DNA of 64,000 nt, from positions 1,798,001 to 1,862,000 of the forward strand of contig OZ241880.1 of assembly GCA_965203505.1 (NCBI GenBank), in the 5' to 3' direction. A program made the position numbers and the translations under genes. The stretch comes from Bin127 sp965203505 (GTDB lineage Bacteria > Chloroflexota > Dehalococcoidia > Lucifugimonadales > Lucifugimonadaceae). Positions 44,262 through 53,241 of this stretch are shown here, one piece after another. The first letter of the stretch is position 1; each line of letters opens with the position of its first letter. Under the pieces are notes generated by a model. The model saw nothing but the letters and a program-made list of their open reading frames with translations, was not told where the DNA came from and ran no database searches.

Positions 44262-45116
44262 CTAGTCTTCGGTAGTACTCGCCCCGCCCATGACGTTGCC
44301 GATGCCGGACATGAGTTTAGTCATCTCCATGGGCAGGACGAACTTTGTCGAATCGCCTGCGGCCATCTCTTTGAGGGCATCCATGTATTGGAGGGTCATG
44401 GTGTTCCCTCCGAGGCCACTCGCGGTGTCTTGGATTCGCTGGAGTGCGTCGGCGAAGCCGTTGGCTCTCAGCACTGCTGCCTGCTGGTCGCCTTCGGCTT
44501 TCAGGATCTCGGCTTGCTTGTCGCCTTCGGCCCTGAGGATCTCCGACTGCTTCTCACCTTCTGCGACGGTGATGGCGGCTTCGCGCTGACCGTCGGCCTC
44601 GAGGACCATCGAACGTCTCATTCTTTCTGCCGACATCTGGCGTGTCATTGCGGCTTGGATGTCGTTCGGCGGTTCGATTTCACGGATTTCGACGTTGGTG
44701 ACCTTTATGCCCCATCGGCCGGTCTCTTGGTCGAGACGCGTTCGGATGAGCTCGTTGATGCGCTCGCGTTGCGAGAGTACCTCGTCGAGGCTGATGTCGC
44801 CGACGACTGCACGGAGAGTGGTTGTTGCCAGACCTACTACGGCGGATGTGTAGTGTTCAACCTCCAGCACTGCCCTTTCAGCCTGGTTGATGTCGACTCG
44901 CATGTAGACAAGGAAGTCGATGTCGATAGGTGCGTTGTCTTTGGTGATGTTGGTTTGGCGCGGGATTTCGAGGACGGCGGTTCTCGTGTCTACCTTTTGT
45001 ATCTGGTGGATGATGGGTATCGAGAAGACGATTCCAGGGCCCATCATTCCTTCGAATTTGCCTAACCTAAACCGCGCTACTCTTTCGTAATCGCGTATGA
45101 AGTTGATTATTGCCAT
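44262..45116 (-). CDS. SPFH-domain stomatin/prohibitin-like protein (slipin)
   Basis: A 284-residue membrane-associated scaffold. MAIINFIRDYERVARFRLGKFEGMMGPG is the slipin start, the SPFH core follows (VDTRTAVLEIPRQ, VVGDISLDEVLSQRERIN) and then a coiled-coil region with repeated AEGDKQ/AEGEKQ units (about 185-235) typical of flotillin-like oligomers. There is no transmembrane hairpin at the N-terminus. RBS AAGGAG precedes the ATG. A NfeD protease, its usual partner, is on the same strand about 4.6 kb upstream, past two LRR genes. Confidence 0.88.
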   Translation of the reverse strand: MAIINFIRDYERVARFRLGKFEGMMGPGIVFSIPIIHQIQKVDTRTAVLEIPRQTNITKDNAPIDIDFLVYMRVDINQAERAVLEVEHYTSAVVGLATTTLRAVVGDISLDEVLSQRERINELIRTRLDQETGRWGIKVTNVEIREIEPPNDIQAAMTRQMSAERMRRSMVLEADGQREAAITVAEGEKQSEILRAEGDKQAEILKAEGDQQAAVLRANGFADALQRIQDTASGLGGNTMTLQYMDALKEMAAGDSTKFVLPMEMTKLMSGIGNVMGGASTTED

Positions 45117-45214
45117 GTGGTTCTCCTTGCGTCAGGCAGGTTGTATACGGCTGAATTGCTTGTATGTAGGTTAACGCAGGGATACGAACGGGGGATTGTT
45201 CGCGCAGCGCGGTG

Positions 45215-47851
45215 CTACGGTACGCAGAACGGCAAACCGAGTGAGGTCAGGTCATTTTTGGCAACGTCTCGCAACTCATCTGGGATGCATCCGGTGAGTT
45301 GGTTGTTTGAAAGCGTCAAGGTTTCGAGGTTTTCGAGGTTGGCGATGCCGGCCGGCAATGTGCCTGACAACCTATTGCCTGCGAGCTCCAAATGCAATAA
45401 CTTGGCGAGATTTCCGAGGGTCGGCGGAATGTGACCAGACAACGCGTTGTTCGACAGGTCGAACCGGCGTAGGTCAACGAGGTTTCCGAAATCCGCATGG
45501 ATTCCGCCGGTCAACTGGTTCGATCCGAGCGCCAAGTTTCGCAGGGATTCCAAATTCACAAGTTCTGACGGAATTTCGCCGGAAAGTCGGTTTTGACCGA
45601 GGTAAAGGTCCCACAGATTAGTAAGGTTGCTGATCGCGCTAGGGATCTCGCCAATCAGTTCGTTTGAGTCCAGACCAAGGTGTTCGAGATTTTTGAGATT
45701 GCCTAGTTCGTCTGGGATCTCGCCGGTCAAATCGTTGCGCCCGAGTTCGAGCCACCTCAAGTTGGCAAGCTGCCCGAGTTGCGGCGGTATCGTGCCCTCG
45801 AACCCGTTTTGTTCGAGGTCGAGCGTCTCGAGATTTGACAGGTCGCCGATTTGGTGTGGGATTGGGCCGGTCAGAGAGTTAGCGCCTAGCCTCAAAGCTT
45901 CGAGGTCGGTCAAGTTGCTTATCGCCGCCGGGATGTGCCCTTTCAACTCGTTGAATTCGAAGTCAATCTCCTTTAGGTCGTCGAGGTTCCACAGAAAATC
46001 TGGCAACGGACCTCTTAGCCAATTGCCTTGGAGGAACAGGTATTGCAGGTCTTCCAAGTCGCCGAGAGCATCCGGCAACTGACCGTTCAAATTGCGACCG
46101 CTAAGTCTCAAAAGGATGACGGTCCCGGCGTTTGAGGTGATGACGCCAGACCACTCGTCGATTGGTTTGTCGCTCAGCCAGTTGGTGTCACGGGTCCAGT
46201 TGGGACCGTCCGTAGCCTCGTACAGTGCGCGCAGCGCGTCCCTTTCGATTTCGGATCGTGATTTGAAGTCGGAACAGAACATCAACTCGAGTTCAGCGAA
46301 ATCGTTGTTGGGGACGTTTCGCATCTGATCAGGTATGCATCCGGACAACTGGTTGCCCCTGAGCGAAACGGTTTCGAGGTTTGTTAAATCGCCGAGTTGC
46401 TCTGGTAACTCACCCTTCAGCCCGTTGTCAAGCAATTGCAACGAGATTACGCGCCCTTCGGCGTCGGTTTCGATTCCGAACCACTGATCGACAGGTGCCT
46501 GGCGCCGCCAGTTCGAGTTGTCTAACCATTGAGAATCGCCGCCTGTAGCGTCGTACAGTGCCCAGAGCGCTGCGATTTCGTGTTCAGGCGTCGGATTTCC
46601 GGAGAGCGAACAGAATTGCTGGTCTACCTGACTGAAATCGAGCCGGGGCACGTTTGCCAGTGATCGTGGCACGCATCCCGAAAATGGGTTGTTGAACAGT
46701 TTCAGCTCGTACAGTTCGTCGAGGTTCCCCAGTTGTGGAGGTATCTCGCCTGTCAAACGGTTGTTGTTGAGATACAGCAATCGAAGGTTTTTGAGGTTCC
46801 CCAATTCTGGTGGTATCGATCCAGCCAACAGGTTTTGGTCTAGCTGTAGAGATTCGAGATTTTCGAGGTTGCCGAGTTGCCCTGGGATCTGCCCTCCCAC
46901 CTCGTTTGATGTGAGATCGAAGACCTTCAGGTCGGTTAGAGATCCGAGATCAGGTGGGATCGAATCCGTCAGCTCATTGAAGGCGAGATGGAGTTCCCGT
47001 AGTTTCGAGAGATTTCCGATCTGCTTCGGAATCGGACCGACCAATTTGTTCTGGTGGAGCGTCAGAATTTTCAAATTAGAAAGGTTTCCCAATTCCGGAG
47101 GGATCGCACCGTTTAGTTTGTTGGCGAAGAGCCACAGCGACTCGAGACTGGCGAGGTTGCCCAAATCCGGCGGAATGTTGCCGGTCAGTCCGTTGTCGTT
47201 TAGCACGAGAGATATTACGCTGCCGCTAACGTCTGTGATCACTCCGTGCCATTCACTTAGCGAAGCGTCGCTGAGCCAGTTGGTGTTTTCGCTCCAATTG
47301 GGGCCGTCGGTGGCGTTGTAGAGGGCTTCGAGCGCGGCGCGATCGCGTGATCCAGCCGTTGGCGTTTCAGTTGCGGACACGACCATTGGCGTTGGTGATG
47401 GTACGGCGGTTGGAATGAGCGTGGGAGTGGGTATGGGCGTGTTGGTTGGAACGCGGGTGGGCGTTGGCGTTGGTGGGGGCGTGTTTGTCGCTACGGGAGT
47501 GCGTGTTTCAGTCGGTTTGGGACTGAGTGTCGGTGTGGCTGAAGGCGATTCGGTTGATTCGGCTTTCGGTGTGTTTGTTAGTGTGGCCTCGGGTGGGGGT
47601 GAAGGCGTCGGCGTGTTGGTCGGTTTAGGGACGGGCGTCTCAGTAGGCACGACGACGGTCGCGTTGGCGGCTGTGAGAGTTGGCGTGTTGGTAGGTGCAA
47701 GTGTGTGGGTTGCAGAGGGAAAGGATAGTACCTCGATTTCCGGCCCGGGTGTAACGGTGACGATGGTGGTCTCAAAGAGTGCGCAAGCGGTAAGGCATGC
47801 GGCGACAGGCAACGCGCCGAGTATTGAGCCGATCTGTAGGAATTTCGACAT
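45215..47851 (-). CDS. Leucine-rich-repeat lipoprotein with Thr-Pro stalk (large)
   Basis: An 878-residue surface lipoprotein. MSKFLQIGSILGALPVAACL with a LTAC lipobox (ATG 47849-47851) precedes a stalk of about 140 residues rich in TPTP/TNTP units. Three LRR blocks follow. Each opens with a cap (ALYNATDGPNW, NWLSD, GVIT) and closes with GC[IV]P and a final Cys (FC). The repeats are plant-type: LxxLxLxxNxLxGxIPxxLGNL. The blocks have roughly 8, 3 and 12 repeats. Such curved solenoids bind proteins; the ligand is unknown. It is a paralogue of the upstream gene. Confidence 0.86.
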   Translation of the reverse strand: MSKFLQIGSILGALPVAACLTACALFETTIVTVTPGPEIEVLSFPSATHTLAPTNTPTLTAANATVVVPTETPVPKPTNTPTPSPPPEATLTNTPKAESTESPSATPTLSPKPTETRTPVATNTPPPTPTPTRVPTNTPIPTPTLIPTAVPSPTPMVVSATETPTAGSRDRAALEALYNATDGPNWSENTNWLSDASLSEWHGVITDVSGSVISLVLNDNGLTGNIPPDLGNLASLESLWLFANKLNGAIPPELGNLSNLKILTLHQNKLVGPIPKQIGNLSKLRELHLAFNELTDSIPPDLGSLTDLKVFDLTSNEVGGQIPGQLGNLENLESLQLDQNLLAGSIPPELGNLKNLRLLYLNNNRLTGEIPPQLGNLDELYELKLFNNPFSGCVPRSLANVPRLDFSQVDQQFCSLSGNPTPEHEIAALWALYDATGGDSQWLDNSNWRRQAPVDQWFGIETDAEGRVISLQLLDNGLKGELPEQLGDLTNLETVSLRGNQLSGCIPDQMRNVPNNDFAELELMFCSDFKSRSEIERDALRALYEATDGPNWTRDTNWLSDKPIDEWSGVITSNAGTVILLRLSGRNLNGQLPDALGDLEDLQYLFLQGNWLRGPLPDFLWNLDDLKEIDFEFNELKGHIPAAISNLTDLEALRLGANSLTGPIPHQIGDLSNLETLDLEQNGFEGTIPPQLGQLANLRWLELGRNDLTGEIPDELGNLKNLEHLGLDSNELIGEIPSAISNLTNLWDLYLGQNRLSGEIPSELVNLESLRNLALGSNQLTGGIHADFGNLVDLRRFDLSNNALSGHIPPTLGNLAKLLHLELAGNRLSGTLPAGIANLENLETLTLSNNQLTGCIPDELRDVAKNDLTSLGLPFCVP

Positions 47852-47889
47852 TTGAGGGTGTTGCAAGCGTATAGCTCGGGAACAGATCG

Positions 47890-49491
47890 CTAACGGCAGA
47901 ATGGTAGTCCCAGTTGGTGGATGTCGTTCGTCTCCAGTGCTTGGAGCGCCTTTGGGACGCATCCGGATATCCGATTATCTGCGAGCGTCAAAAGTTCCAA
48001 GTTGGCGAGGCGTCCGAGTTCGGGTGGTATCGGGCCGGTCAGCGAGTTTTCGTTTAGTCGCAGAGCGGTAACGCTGCCCCTCCCGTTAGTGCTCACGCCG
48101 AACCATTTTGCAATCGGCTTATCGCTCAGCCAATTATCGTTGTTGTTCCAGTTGGGTCCGTTGGTGGCGTTGTACAAGGCAATCAGCGCGGCCGAGGAGC
48201 AGAATGGCTTGCCCACCATGTCCAAGTCGTTGCTCTTTACTTTCCTCAACTCGTCTGGGATGCAACCGGTGATGTCGTTGCCTCTTAGGATCAGCATCGT
48301 CAGACCGGGCATGGCGGCTAGTTCGGTAGGGACCTCGCCAGTCAAATGGTTTTTGTGTAGATGCAACCACTTCAGATTAGGCAGGTCTGCGAGTTCGACG
48401 GGAATCTCGCCAGTCAGATGGTTGTCGTTCAGGTACAGATATTCGAGTTTTGTGAGGTCGCCCAGTTTGGCAGGTATTCCACCGGTGAGTTGGTTGTTGT
48501 CGAGCGACATGTGGACCAAGTTTTGGAGGTTGTCGAGTATCGAAGGTATCTCGCCAGTCAACTGGTTGTTGCCGAGTGACAGTATTCTCAGTTTTTCGAG
48601 TTCGCCCAGAATGGAAGGTATCTTGCCTGAAAGTTGGTTGTTGTCGAGCAATAAATCCCTTAGATCGGCTAGCTTCGCCAGTTCGGAAGGGATCTCACCA
48701 CTTAACTGGTTATCGGAGAGGTCAAGTATCACAAGAAACTCCAAATCTGTCAGTTCCGCAGGTATCTCGCCTGTCAGCTGGTTTGCTCCCAAACCAAGCG
48801 CTGTCAGGTTGCCGAGTCGGGCCAGTTCGGAAGGTATCTTACCGGTCAGTTGATTGCTGTCTAGGTACAACTGTCGTAGAGAGGCGAGTTTGGCAAGTTC
48901 CGTGGGTATCCGTCCGTTTAAATGGTTAGCTTGTAGCCAGAGCAATTCGAGATTGGGAAGTCGGCCCAGTTCGTGAGGTATCGGGCCCGTCAGGTTGTTT
49001 CCGAAGAGCCATAGGCGTTCCAGTTCGTCGAGCTCGGCGATTTCCGGCGGTATCCGACCAGTTAGACGATTTTTCTCGAGTTCCAGCGCGGTCACTCTGC
49101 CGTTGGTGTTAGTGGTCACGCCATGCCATTTCCCTATAGGTTCGTCGCTCAGCCAATTCCTCCTGATCGTCCAGTTTGGTCCTTTGGTGGCGTTGTATAT
49201 GGCAACCAGCGCGGGCCAATCGCGGTTTTCGGTTAGCGAAAGATCGCGCGTGGGGACCGGCGCAGATGTCGGCGTGTTGGTCGGCGAGGGTGTGTCGGGC
49301 GTTTTTGTAGGTGTCTCGGTTGGAATTTTGCGGATTGTTTCGAGCATCCCACTGCGAAAGTCGCTGCGCTCTTTCGCCTCCCCTTGCGCGGGCGAAGGAG
49401 GAGGGCTGGGAAATTGGGAGACAGCGCAACTGGTGATGATCGTGGCTACGAGCATCACGCTGACGATGGAACGTGCGAGGTTGAGGGCCAT
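47890..49491 (-). CDS. Leucine-rich-repeat lipoprotein with Thr-Pro stalk (small)
   Basis: A 533-residue paralogue of the downstream gene. MALNLARSIVSVMLVATI with ITSC lipobox (ATG 49489-49491) is followed by a short stalk (SPPPSPAQGEAKERS, then TPTKTPDTPSPTNTPT) and two LRR blocks. The first has about 13 plant-type repeats (NQLTGEIPSEL pattern), the second only 3, each with the NWLSD cap and a terminal PFC. The SPPPSPAQGE piece looks like it was built from a dispersed inverted repeat. It starts 38 bases before the larger gene. Confidence 0.84.
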   Translation of the reverse strand: MALNLARSIVSVMLVATIITSCAVSQFPSPPPSPAQGEAKERSDFRSGMLETIRKIPTETPTKTPDTPSPTNTPTSAPVPTRDLSLTENRDWPALVAIYNATKGPNWTIRRNWLSDEPIGKWHGVTTNTNGRVTALELEKNRLTGRIPPEIAELDELERLWLFGNNLTGPIPHELGRLPNLELLWLQANHLNGRIPTELAKLASLRQLYLDSNQLTGKIPSELARLGNLTALGLGANQLTGEIPAELTDLEFLVILDLSDNQLSGEIPSELAKLADLRDLLLDNNQLSGKIPSILGELEKLRILSLGNNQLTGEIPSILDNLQNLVHMSLDNNQLTGGIPAKLGDLTKLEYLYLNDNHLTGEIPVELADLPNLKWLHLHKNHLTGEVPTELAAMPGLTMLILRGNDITGCIPDELRKVKSNDLDMVGKPFCSSAALIALYNATNGPNWNNNDNWLSDKPIAKWFGVSTNGRGSVTALRLNENSLTGPIPPELGRLANLELLTLADNRISGCVPKALQALETNDIHQLGLPFCR

Positions 49492-49754
49492 TTCGAGGAA
49501 CAACGGTTCGGTCCTAGTGACATTGACGCACTAGCCGCCAGATTTGTTCCGACTCGAATGTCGATTTAACCGGGGACTTGTGGGATTTTGTGATTGGTTG
49601 GGAGGCGCAGTGGTATCGAGATGTGCGGCGGGTTTTTGGCGAAACTTCCGCATTGATTCGTCCACCCCCGGCGAAAGCCGCTTCGCTTTTCGACATCCAC
49701 GTTCGCGGGCGAAGGGGGAGAAACGGTAGCGGAGTCTCGGCGTTTGAGCAGCCC

Positions 49755-51164
49755 TTAGGGATTGGGGCTTTCGCCGGGATGATGCGGTTCGCGCGGGTAT
49801 TCGGGTTCGACGACTAGAGTTACGCCGTCGATTTGGGTTACTTTTACGGAATCGCCGACTTCGACGTGGGTTCTATCGGAGGTGTGCGCTGTCCAGTGCT
49901 CTCCTGCTGCGTAGATTTCGCCTTCGGGGTCGAGCGTTTTCGTCACGAGCGCGGTTTGGCCGATTAGCAGTTGAGACGAGCCAGTTGGGATATACGACTC
50001 TGATCGGGAGACTCTGCGTAGCTCGTAGATCATCCAGATGACGAATGCGAGCACTACGGCACCGATGCCGCCGAGCAGCCACCTGCTGACTTGGATTTGG
50101 CCACCGGGGAGTTCGGGCGCGTCAATGGTGGGAAACGGGAATAGGAAGAGGCCGCCAAGGACGAGCGCGATCACACCGGCGACGCCGAAGAAGCCGAATC
50201 CTGGTGTGACGAATATCTCAGCAGCGAGGAGGGCTACGGCGAGGAAGATGAGGACGACCCCGGCCCACTGGAACGGGAGCTGTCCGACACCTGCGAAACC
50301 GAGGACCAAGAGAACGACGCCGATAGTGCCGGGTATGAACGTTCCGAAGTTCCAAAGTTCGACGATGAGTGCCAGACTGCCGAGGGAGATGAGCAGGAAT
50401 GCCAAGTTGGGGTTGGCGATCACTCCGAGGAAACGGTCCCAGACGCTGTATTCGCTCTCTTCGATGCGGGAGTTGAGCAGTCCACGCAATTCAATCTGCC
50501 CTGCTGCGGTCTCAACGGAACGGCCTTCGGCCCACTGTAGGAGTTCGTCGAGGTCCTCGGCGACGACATCTGCGATGCCGATTTCGACGGCTTCTTCGGC
50601 GGAGTAGGCTTTGGCTTCGAACACGGTGGCTTCCAATGCCTCGATGTTGCGGCCACGCTGCTCGGCGATCCCGCGAATGAGCGCGGCGGCGTCTTCGTTC
50701 GCTTTGACCTGCATGGTTTCGCCGAGGTCTTCGCCTTGACGACCGACGGCGGCGGCGGCACCGATCTCGGTTACAGGAGCCATGGCGAGGATATTCGCGG
50801 CTGCACCGATGAAAGTGCCTGCGCTGGCGGCATGAGAGCCTGAAGGCGATACGTAGACGGCTATTGGGGTACGTGACTCGAGGATGGTGTTGACCATCTT
50901 GCGGGTGCTGTCCAAGAGGCCGCCAGGAGTGTCGAGGATTATGACGACTAACGCGTACTCGCCTTGGGCATTGTCCAACTCGCGTGCCAGATAACGTTCA
51001 GCGACTGGGTCGATGTTGCGGTCGAGCTGTACCAAGTAGACGCCGCGGGCGATGGTGAGTTGGGCGTCGGAGGTTTGGGCCGAGGTGAATAGGATGTAGG
51101 CTCCGGCTAGGAGGAGCAGGAGCCATAATATGGTCCGCGATGCCTTTGCCTTGTTGATCGTCAT
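49755..51164 (-). CDS. NfeD-like membrane serine protease
   Basis: A membrane protease of the NfeD1b type, partner of stomatins. A signal/anchor helix (about 12-28) is followed by a ClpP-like domain (about 38-230) with ILDTPGGLLDS, the Ser in SGSHAASAGT and the Lys in EAKAYSAEEAVEIGIAD. Four or more membrane helices (about 265-385) come next, then a C-terminal OB-fold NfeD domain (about 400-460; LIGQTALVTKTLDPEGEI). 469 residues is typical. It is separated from the stomatin gene by the two LRR genes but reads in the same direction. Confidence 0.9.
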   Translation of the reverse strand: MTINKAKASRTILWLLLLLAGAYILFTSAQTSDAQLTIARGVYLVQLDRNIDPVAERYLARELDNAQGEYALVVIILDTPGGLLDSTRKMVNTILESRTPIAVYVSPSGSHAASAGTFIGAAANILAMAPVTEIGAAAAVGRQGEDLGETMQVKANEDAAALIRGIAEQRGRNIEALEATVFEAKAYSAEEAVEIGIADVVAEDLDELLQWAEGRSVETAAGQIELRGLLNSRIEESEYSVWDRFLGVIANPNLAFLLISLGSLALIVELWNFGTFIPGTIGVVLLVLGFAGVGQLPFQWAGVVLIFLAVALLAAEIFVTPGFGFFGVAGVIALVLGGLFLFPFPTIDAPELPGGQIQVSRWLLGGIGAVVLAFVIWMIYELRRVSRSESYIPTGSSQLLIGQTALVTKTLDPEGEIYAAGEHWTAHTSDRTHVEVGDSVKVTQIDGVTLVVEPEYPREPHHPGESPNP

Positions 51165-51224
51165 CGTCTGAATTGTCTGAACCGGGGTTTTTCGGGGAAT
51201 GTGGGGTTGGCAGCGGTTCGGTTG

Positions 51225-51253
51225 GTAGGGGCAGGTTTCAAACCTGCCTCTAC
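51225..51253. repeat. Short palindrome, module D (variant 2)
   Basis: GTAGGGGCAGGTTT and AAACCTGCCTCTAC face each other with almost no loop. It is nearly identical to 61029-61057. It lies in the 163-base gap after the NfeD gene. Confidence 0.8.
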
Positions 51254-51285
51254 GGGTTCTAGGTGCAGCGTGGATGCCCTATGCC

Positions 51286-51314
51286 GCGCCCCTTTGCGCT
51301 ACGCGAAGGGGGTG
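51286..51314. repeat. Partial module B/C hairpin
   Basis: GCGCCCCTTTGCGCT then ACGCGAAGGGGG forms a stem that resembles the end hairpin of module C joined to the start of module B. It sits just after the stop of the downstream toxin-like gene. Confidence 0.5.
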
Positions 51315-51327
51315 GTGTTGATGGGGG

Positions 51328-51681
51328 TTAATTGGGTGTGATGTATTGTACGGGGTAGGCGAAGGCTCGATCAGTAGTGTTGCGACTCCACTGCTCGATT
51401 TGATCGATCACAGAGCCGCGGGACATGCGATCGTTGGTCAGCAACAGTCCAGTTAGTGGCTGCCTTGCACGCATCCTGGCTTCTGCATAACCTTTCATAG
51501 TGGATGTATCGCGTGACAAGACCACGCGATCGGCTTGAACTGCCCACTCCAAAATCTCGGGATCAGGGGTTGCTGCCAATCCAGCTTCTTGTGCCGTGAT
51601 CAGGTCAACGTGCGGGTATTTGGCACGTAAACCATTGATGATCTTTCCATCGAAGTTTTCGTCGGCGATGAACCTGATCAC
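51328..51681 (-). CDS. DUF5615 PIN-like toxin
   Basis: A 117-residue PIN-like protein. The Asp-Glu of IADENFDGKII, the Asp in VDLITAQEAGL, and RVVLSRDTSTMKG match the DUF5615 family, a likely metal-dependent RNase toxin. GTG start overlaps the upstream gene stop (GTGA at 51678-51681). The upstream DUF433 gene is the usual antitoxin partner. Confidence 0.8.
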   Translation of the reverse strand: MIRFIADENFDGKIINGLRAKYPHVDLITAQEAGLAATPDPEILEWAVQADRVVLSRDTSTMKGYAEARMRARQPLTGLLLTNDRMSRGSVIDQIEQWSRNTTDRAFAYPVQYITPN

Positions 51682-52088
51682 TCGCTTGATCCGCCGCTGT
51701 CCTCATCAATGCAGCTGTGCGATCCGTACTCCCCCGCATCGTAACGCCGCTTGAACTCTTCATGCCATAGAGGTGCGGCAGTGGCGATCAAATCAACGTA
51801 CTCATCGACCCAACTTCCTGCGCGACTGTGGTAGTAATCAACCACTGCTCGCATGTCATCCCTGTTCAATGACGGGAATGACTTGGCTAGATCGTCTGTG
51901 CTTTCTGAGTCACGAAGCGAGGCGATGAAGGACGCTAGGTTGATGTTCGAGTTGCGAAACCTTACTGCCCGACCGCCATCCGTAATGCGCATCGGAATTT
52001 GATCAGAGATATCGGTGGGTACAAGCGCGCCTGCGCGATGTTCCATCTCTCGCCAATCGTTCGTTGTTGGAACTGACTTAATGATCAT
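51678..52088 (-). CDS. DUF433 antitoxin-like protein
   Basis: A 136-residue protein. The middle PMRITDGGRAVRF and later SFPSLNRDDMRAVVDYYHSR (about 88-107) matches the short helix-turn-helix of DUF433 antitoxins, which bind DNA and their toxin. The rest is mixed and ends in Ser/Gly/acidic residues. It overlaps the DUF5615 gene by four bases, as expected for a type II toxin-antitoxin operon with the antitoxin first. Confidence 0.75.
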   Translation of the reverse strand: MIIKSVPTTNDWREMEHRAGALVPTDISDQIPMRITDGGRAVRFRNSNINLASFIASLRDSESTDDLAKSFPSLNRDDMRAVVDYYHSRAGSWVDEYVDLIATAAPLWHEEFKRRYDAGEYGSHSCIDEDSGGSSE

Positions 52089-52121
52089 TTGAGTTTCATC
52101 TTACTCGCGAAGATTTTCGGT

Positions 52122-52937
52122 TTAGTCGCTGCCGGCGGCTCCTACGGTGCCTGCCCAGGCTCCTACGGCCATCATTCCGCCGTCCACGTTTACATACGAT
52201 CCGGTCATGAATGAGGCTTTGTCTGAGGCTAGGAACAGCATCACGTTGGCGATGTCTTCGGGTTCGCCGATGCGTCCGATGGGGTGGATTTTGGCGGAGT
52301 CGATGAGGCCTTGCTCGAGGTCGTCGCCGGTTCCTTCTAGGGCTTTCCAGACCATGGGGGTGTTGATGGTGCCGGGGTTAACGGAGAGGACTCGGATGTT
52401 GTCTTTGGCGAAGTCGATGGACATCTGTCGTGTGAGTGAGAGGTCGCCGCCTTTGCTCGCTGCGTATGCGGAGACGAATGGCATGGATAGGAGCCCTTGG
52501 ACGCTGGCAACGGAGATGATGACGCCTCCGCCGCGCTCTCGCATCGATGGCACGGAGTATTTGGCCATGAGAAACCGGCTGCGGAGATTGATGTTGATGA
52601 TGCGTTCCCAAGCGTCTTCGGGGAGGTCGACGGCGTCGACGTATGAGGACGGTGGTTGGATGCCGACGTTGTTGATGACGATGTCGACGCCTCCGTAAGC
52701 GTCGATTGCGGCATCTACGGTGTTGCGGCAACCTTCGATCGTGCCTGCGTCGGCAGAGATGTATTGTGCGGTTGCGCCCTGCCCTGTCAGCTCCGATTCG
52801 AGAGCTTGGCCCGCTTCGTCATCGATGTCCATGATGGTTACCGATGCACCTGCCGCGGCGAAGCCTCTCGAGACCCCGCCTCCGATGCCGAGTGCTCCGC
52901 CGGTGACAATCACAGATTTGCCGTCGTATTCGCCCAT
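52122..52937 (-). CDS. Short-chain dehydrogenase/reductase
   Basis: 271 residues. TGGALGIGGG is the cofactor loop (slightly unusual), DIDD after strand 2 suggests NAD preference, NNVGIQ, the Ser in SVASVQG and the YAASKGG Tyr/Lys complete the catalytic set; SYVNVDGGMMAVG is at the C-terminus, followed by an Ala/Gly-rich tail. It is more distant from the two SDRs at 27.9-29.5 kb than they are from each other. Substrate unknown. It starts upstream of the long repeat-rich region. Confidence 0.87.
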   Translation of the reverse strand: MGEYDGKSVIVTGGALGIGGGVSRGFAAAGASVTIMDIDDEAGQALESELTGQGATAQYISADAGTIEGCRNTVDAAIDAYGGVDIVINNVGIQPPSSYVDAVDLPEDAWERIININLRSRFLMAKYSVPSMRERGGGVIISVASVQGLLSMPFVSAYAASKGGDLSLTRQMSIDFAKDNIRVLSVNPGTINTPMVWKALEGTGDDLEQGLIDSAKIHPIGRIGEPEDIANVMLFLASDKASFMTGSYVNVDGGMMAVGAWAGTVGAAGSD

Positions 52938-53031
52938 GTTTCGTACTCCGCGGTTAGGGTTTGCTTGAAGTGTGCTGGATGTGATTTTAATGATGGGCTT
53001 TGATGTCTGTGGATTTGGGGCGTGTGCACTA

Positions 53032-53068
53032 CCCTCTGGATTCCGGCGAAAGCCGGAATCCAGAGGGG
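53032..53068. repeat. Inverted repeat, module A copy 2
   Basis: CCCTCTGGATTCCGGC pairs with GCCGGAATCCAGAGGG around GAAA, a nearly perfect 16-base stem. It is the longest copy of module A in the window. Confidence 0.9.
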
Positions 53069-53093
53069 TGTTGGCACACGGTCAGATAGCGCC

Positions 53094-53163
53094 CGGGCAT
53101 ACCCCTGCGTTCTTGTGTCGGTCTCTTGGGCTCCGCGTCCCCTTTCGCTGGGCGAAAGGGGAC
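53094..53163. repeat. Module C copy 1
   Basis: Starts CGGGCATACCCCTGCGTTC, passes through TCTTGGGCTCCGCGTCCC, and ends with a hairpin in which CCCCTTTCGC pairs with GCGAAAGGGG around TGG. Copies recur at 54201, 56323, 56532 and 60317. Same orientation as all others. Confidence 0.85.
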
Positions 53164-53241
53164 GGAAGAGGGATCGCCTCTACGCATTTGTTTCCAGACG
53201 CGCAGATATGCCCGCTCCCACCCGGTGGTTTGTTCGGGGTT

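Noticed and set aside
43753..44265. 170-residue plus-strand frame in the gap before the stomatin gene
   Set aside because: No start context, no known motif, and the frame runs over the stop region of the stomatin gene.
47415..47855. Gly/Val-rich plus-strand frame
   Set aside because: It is the antisense of the Thr-Pro stalk of the large LRR lipoprotein.
45215..49491. Horizontal acquisition of the LRR genes from a eukaryote
   Set aside because: Plant-type LRRs are common in bacterial surface proteins, including Chloroflexota, and both genes carry bacterial lipoprotein signals, so no special transfer is needed.
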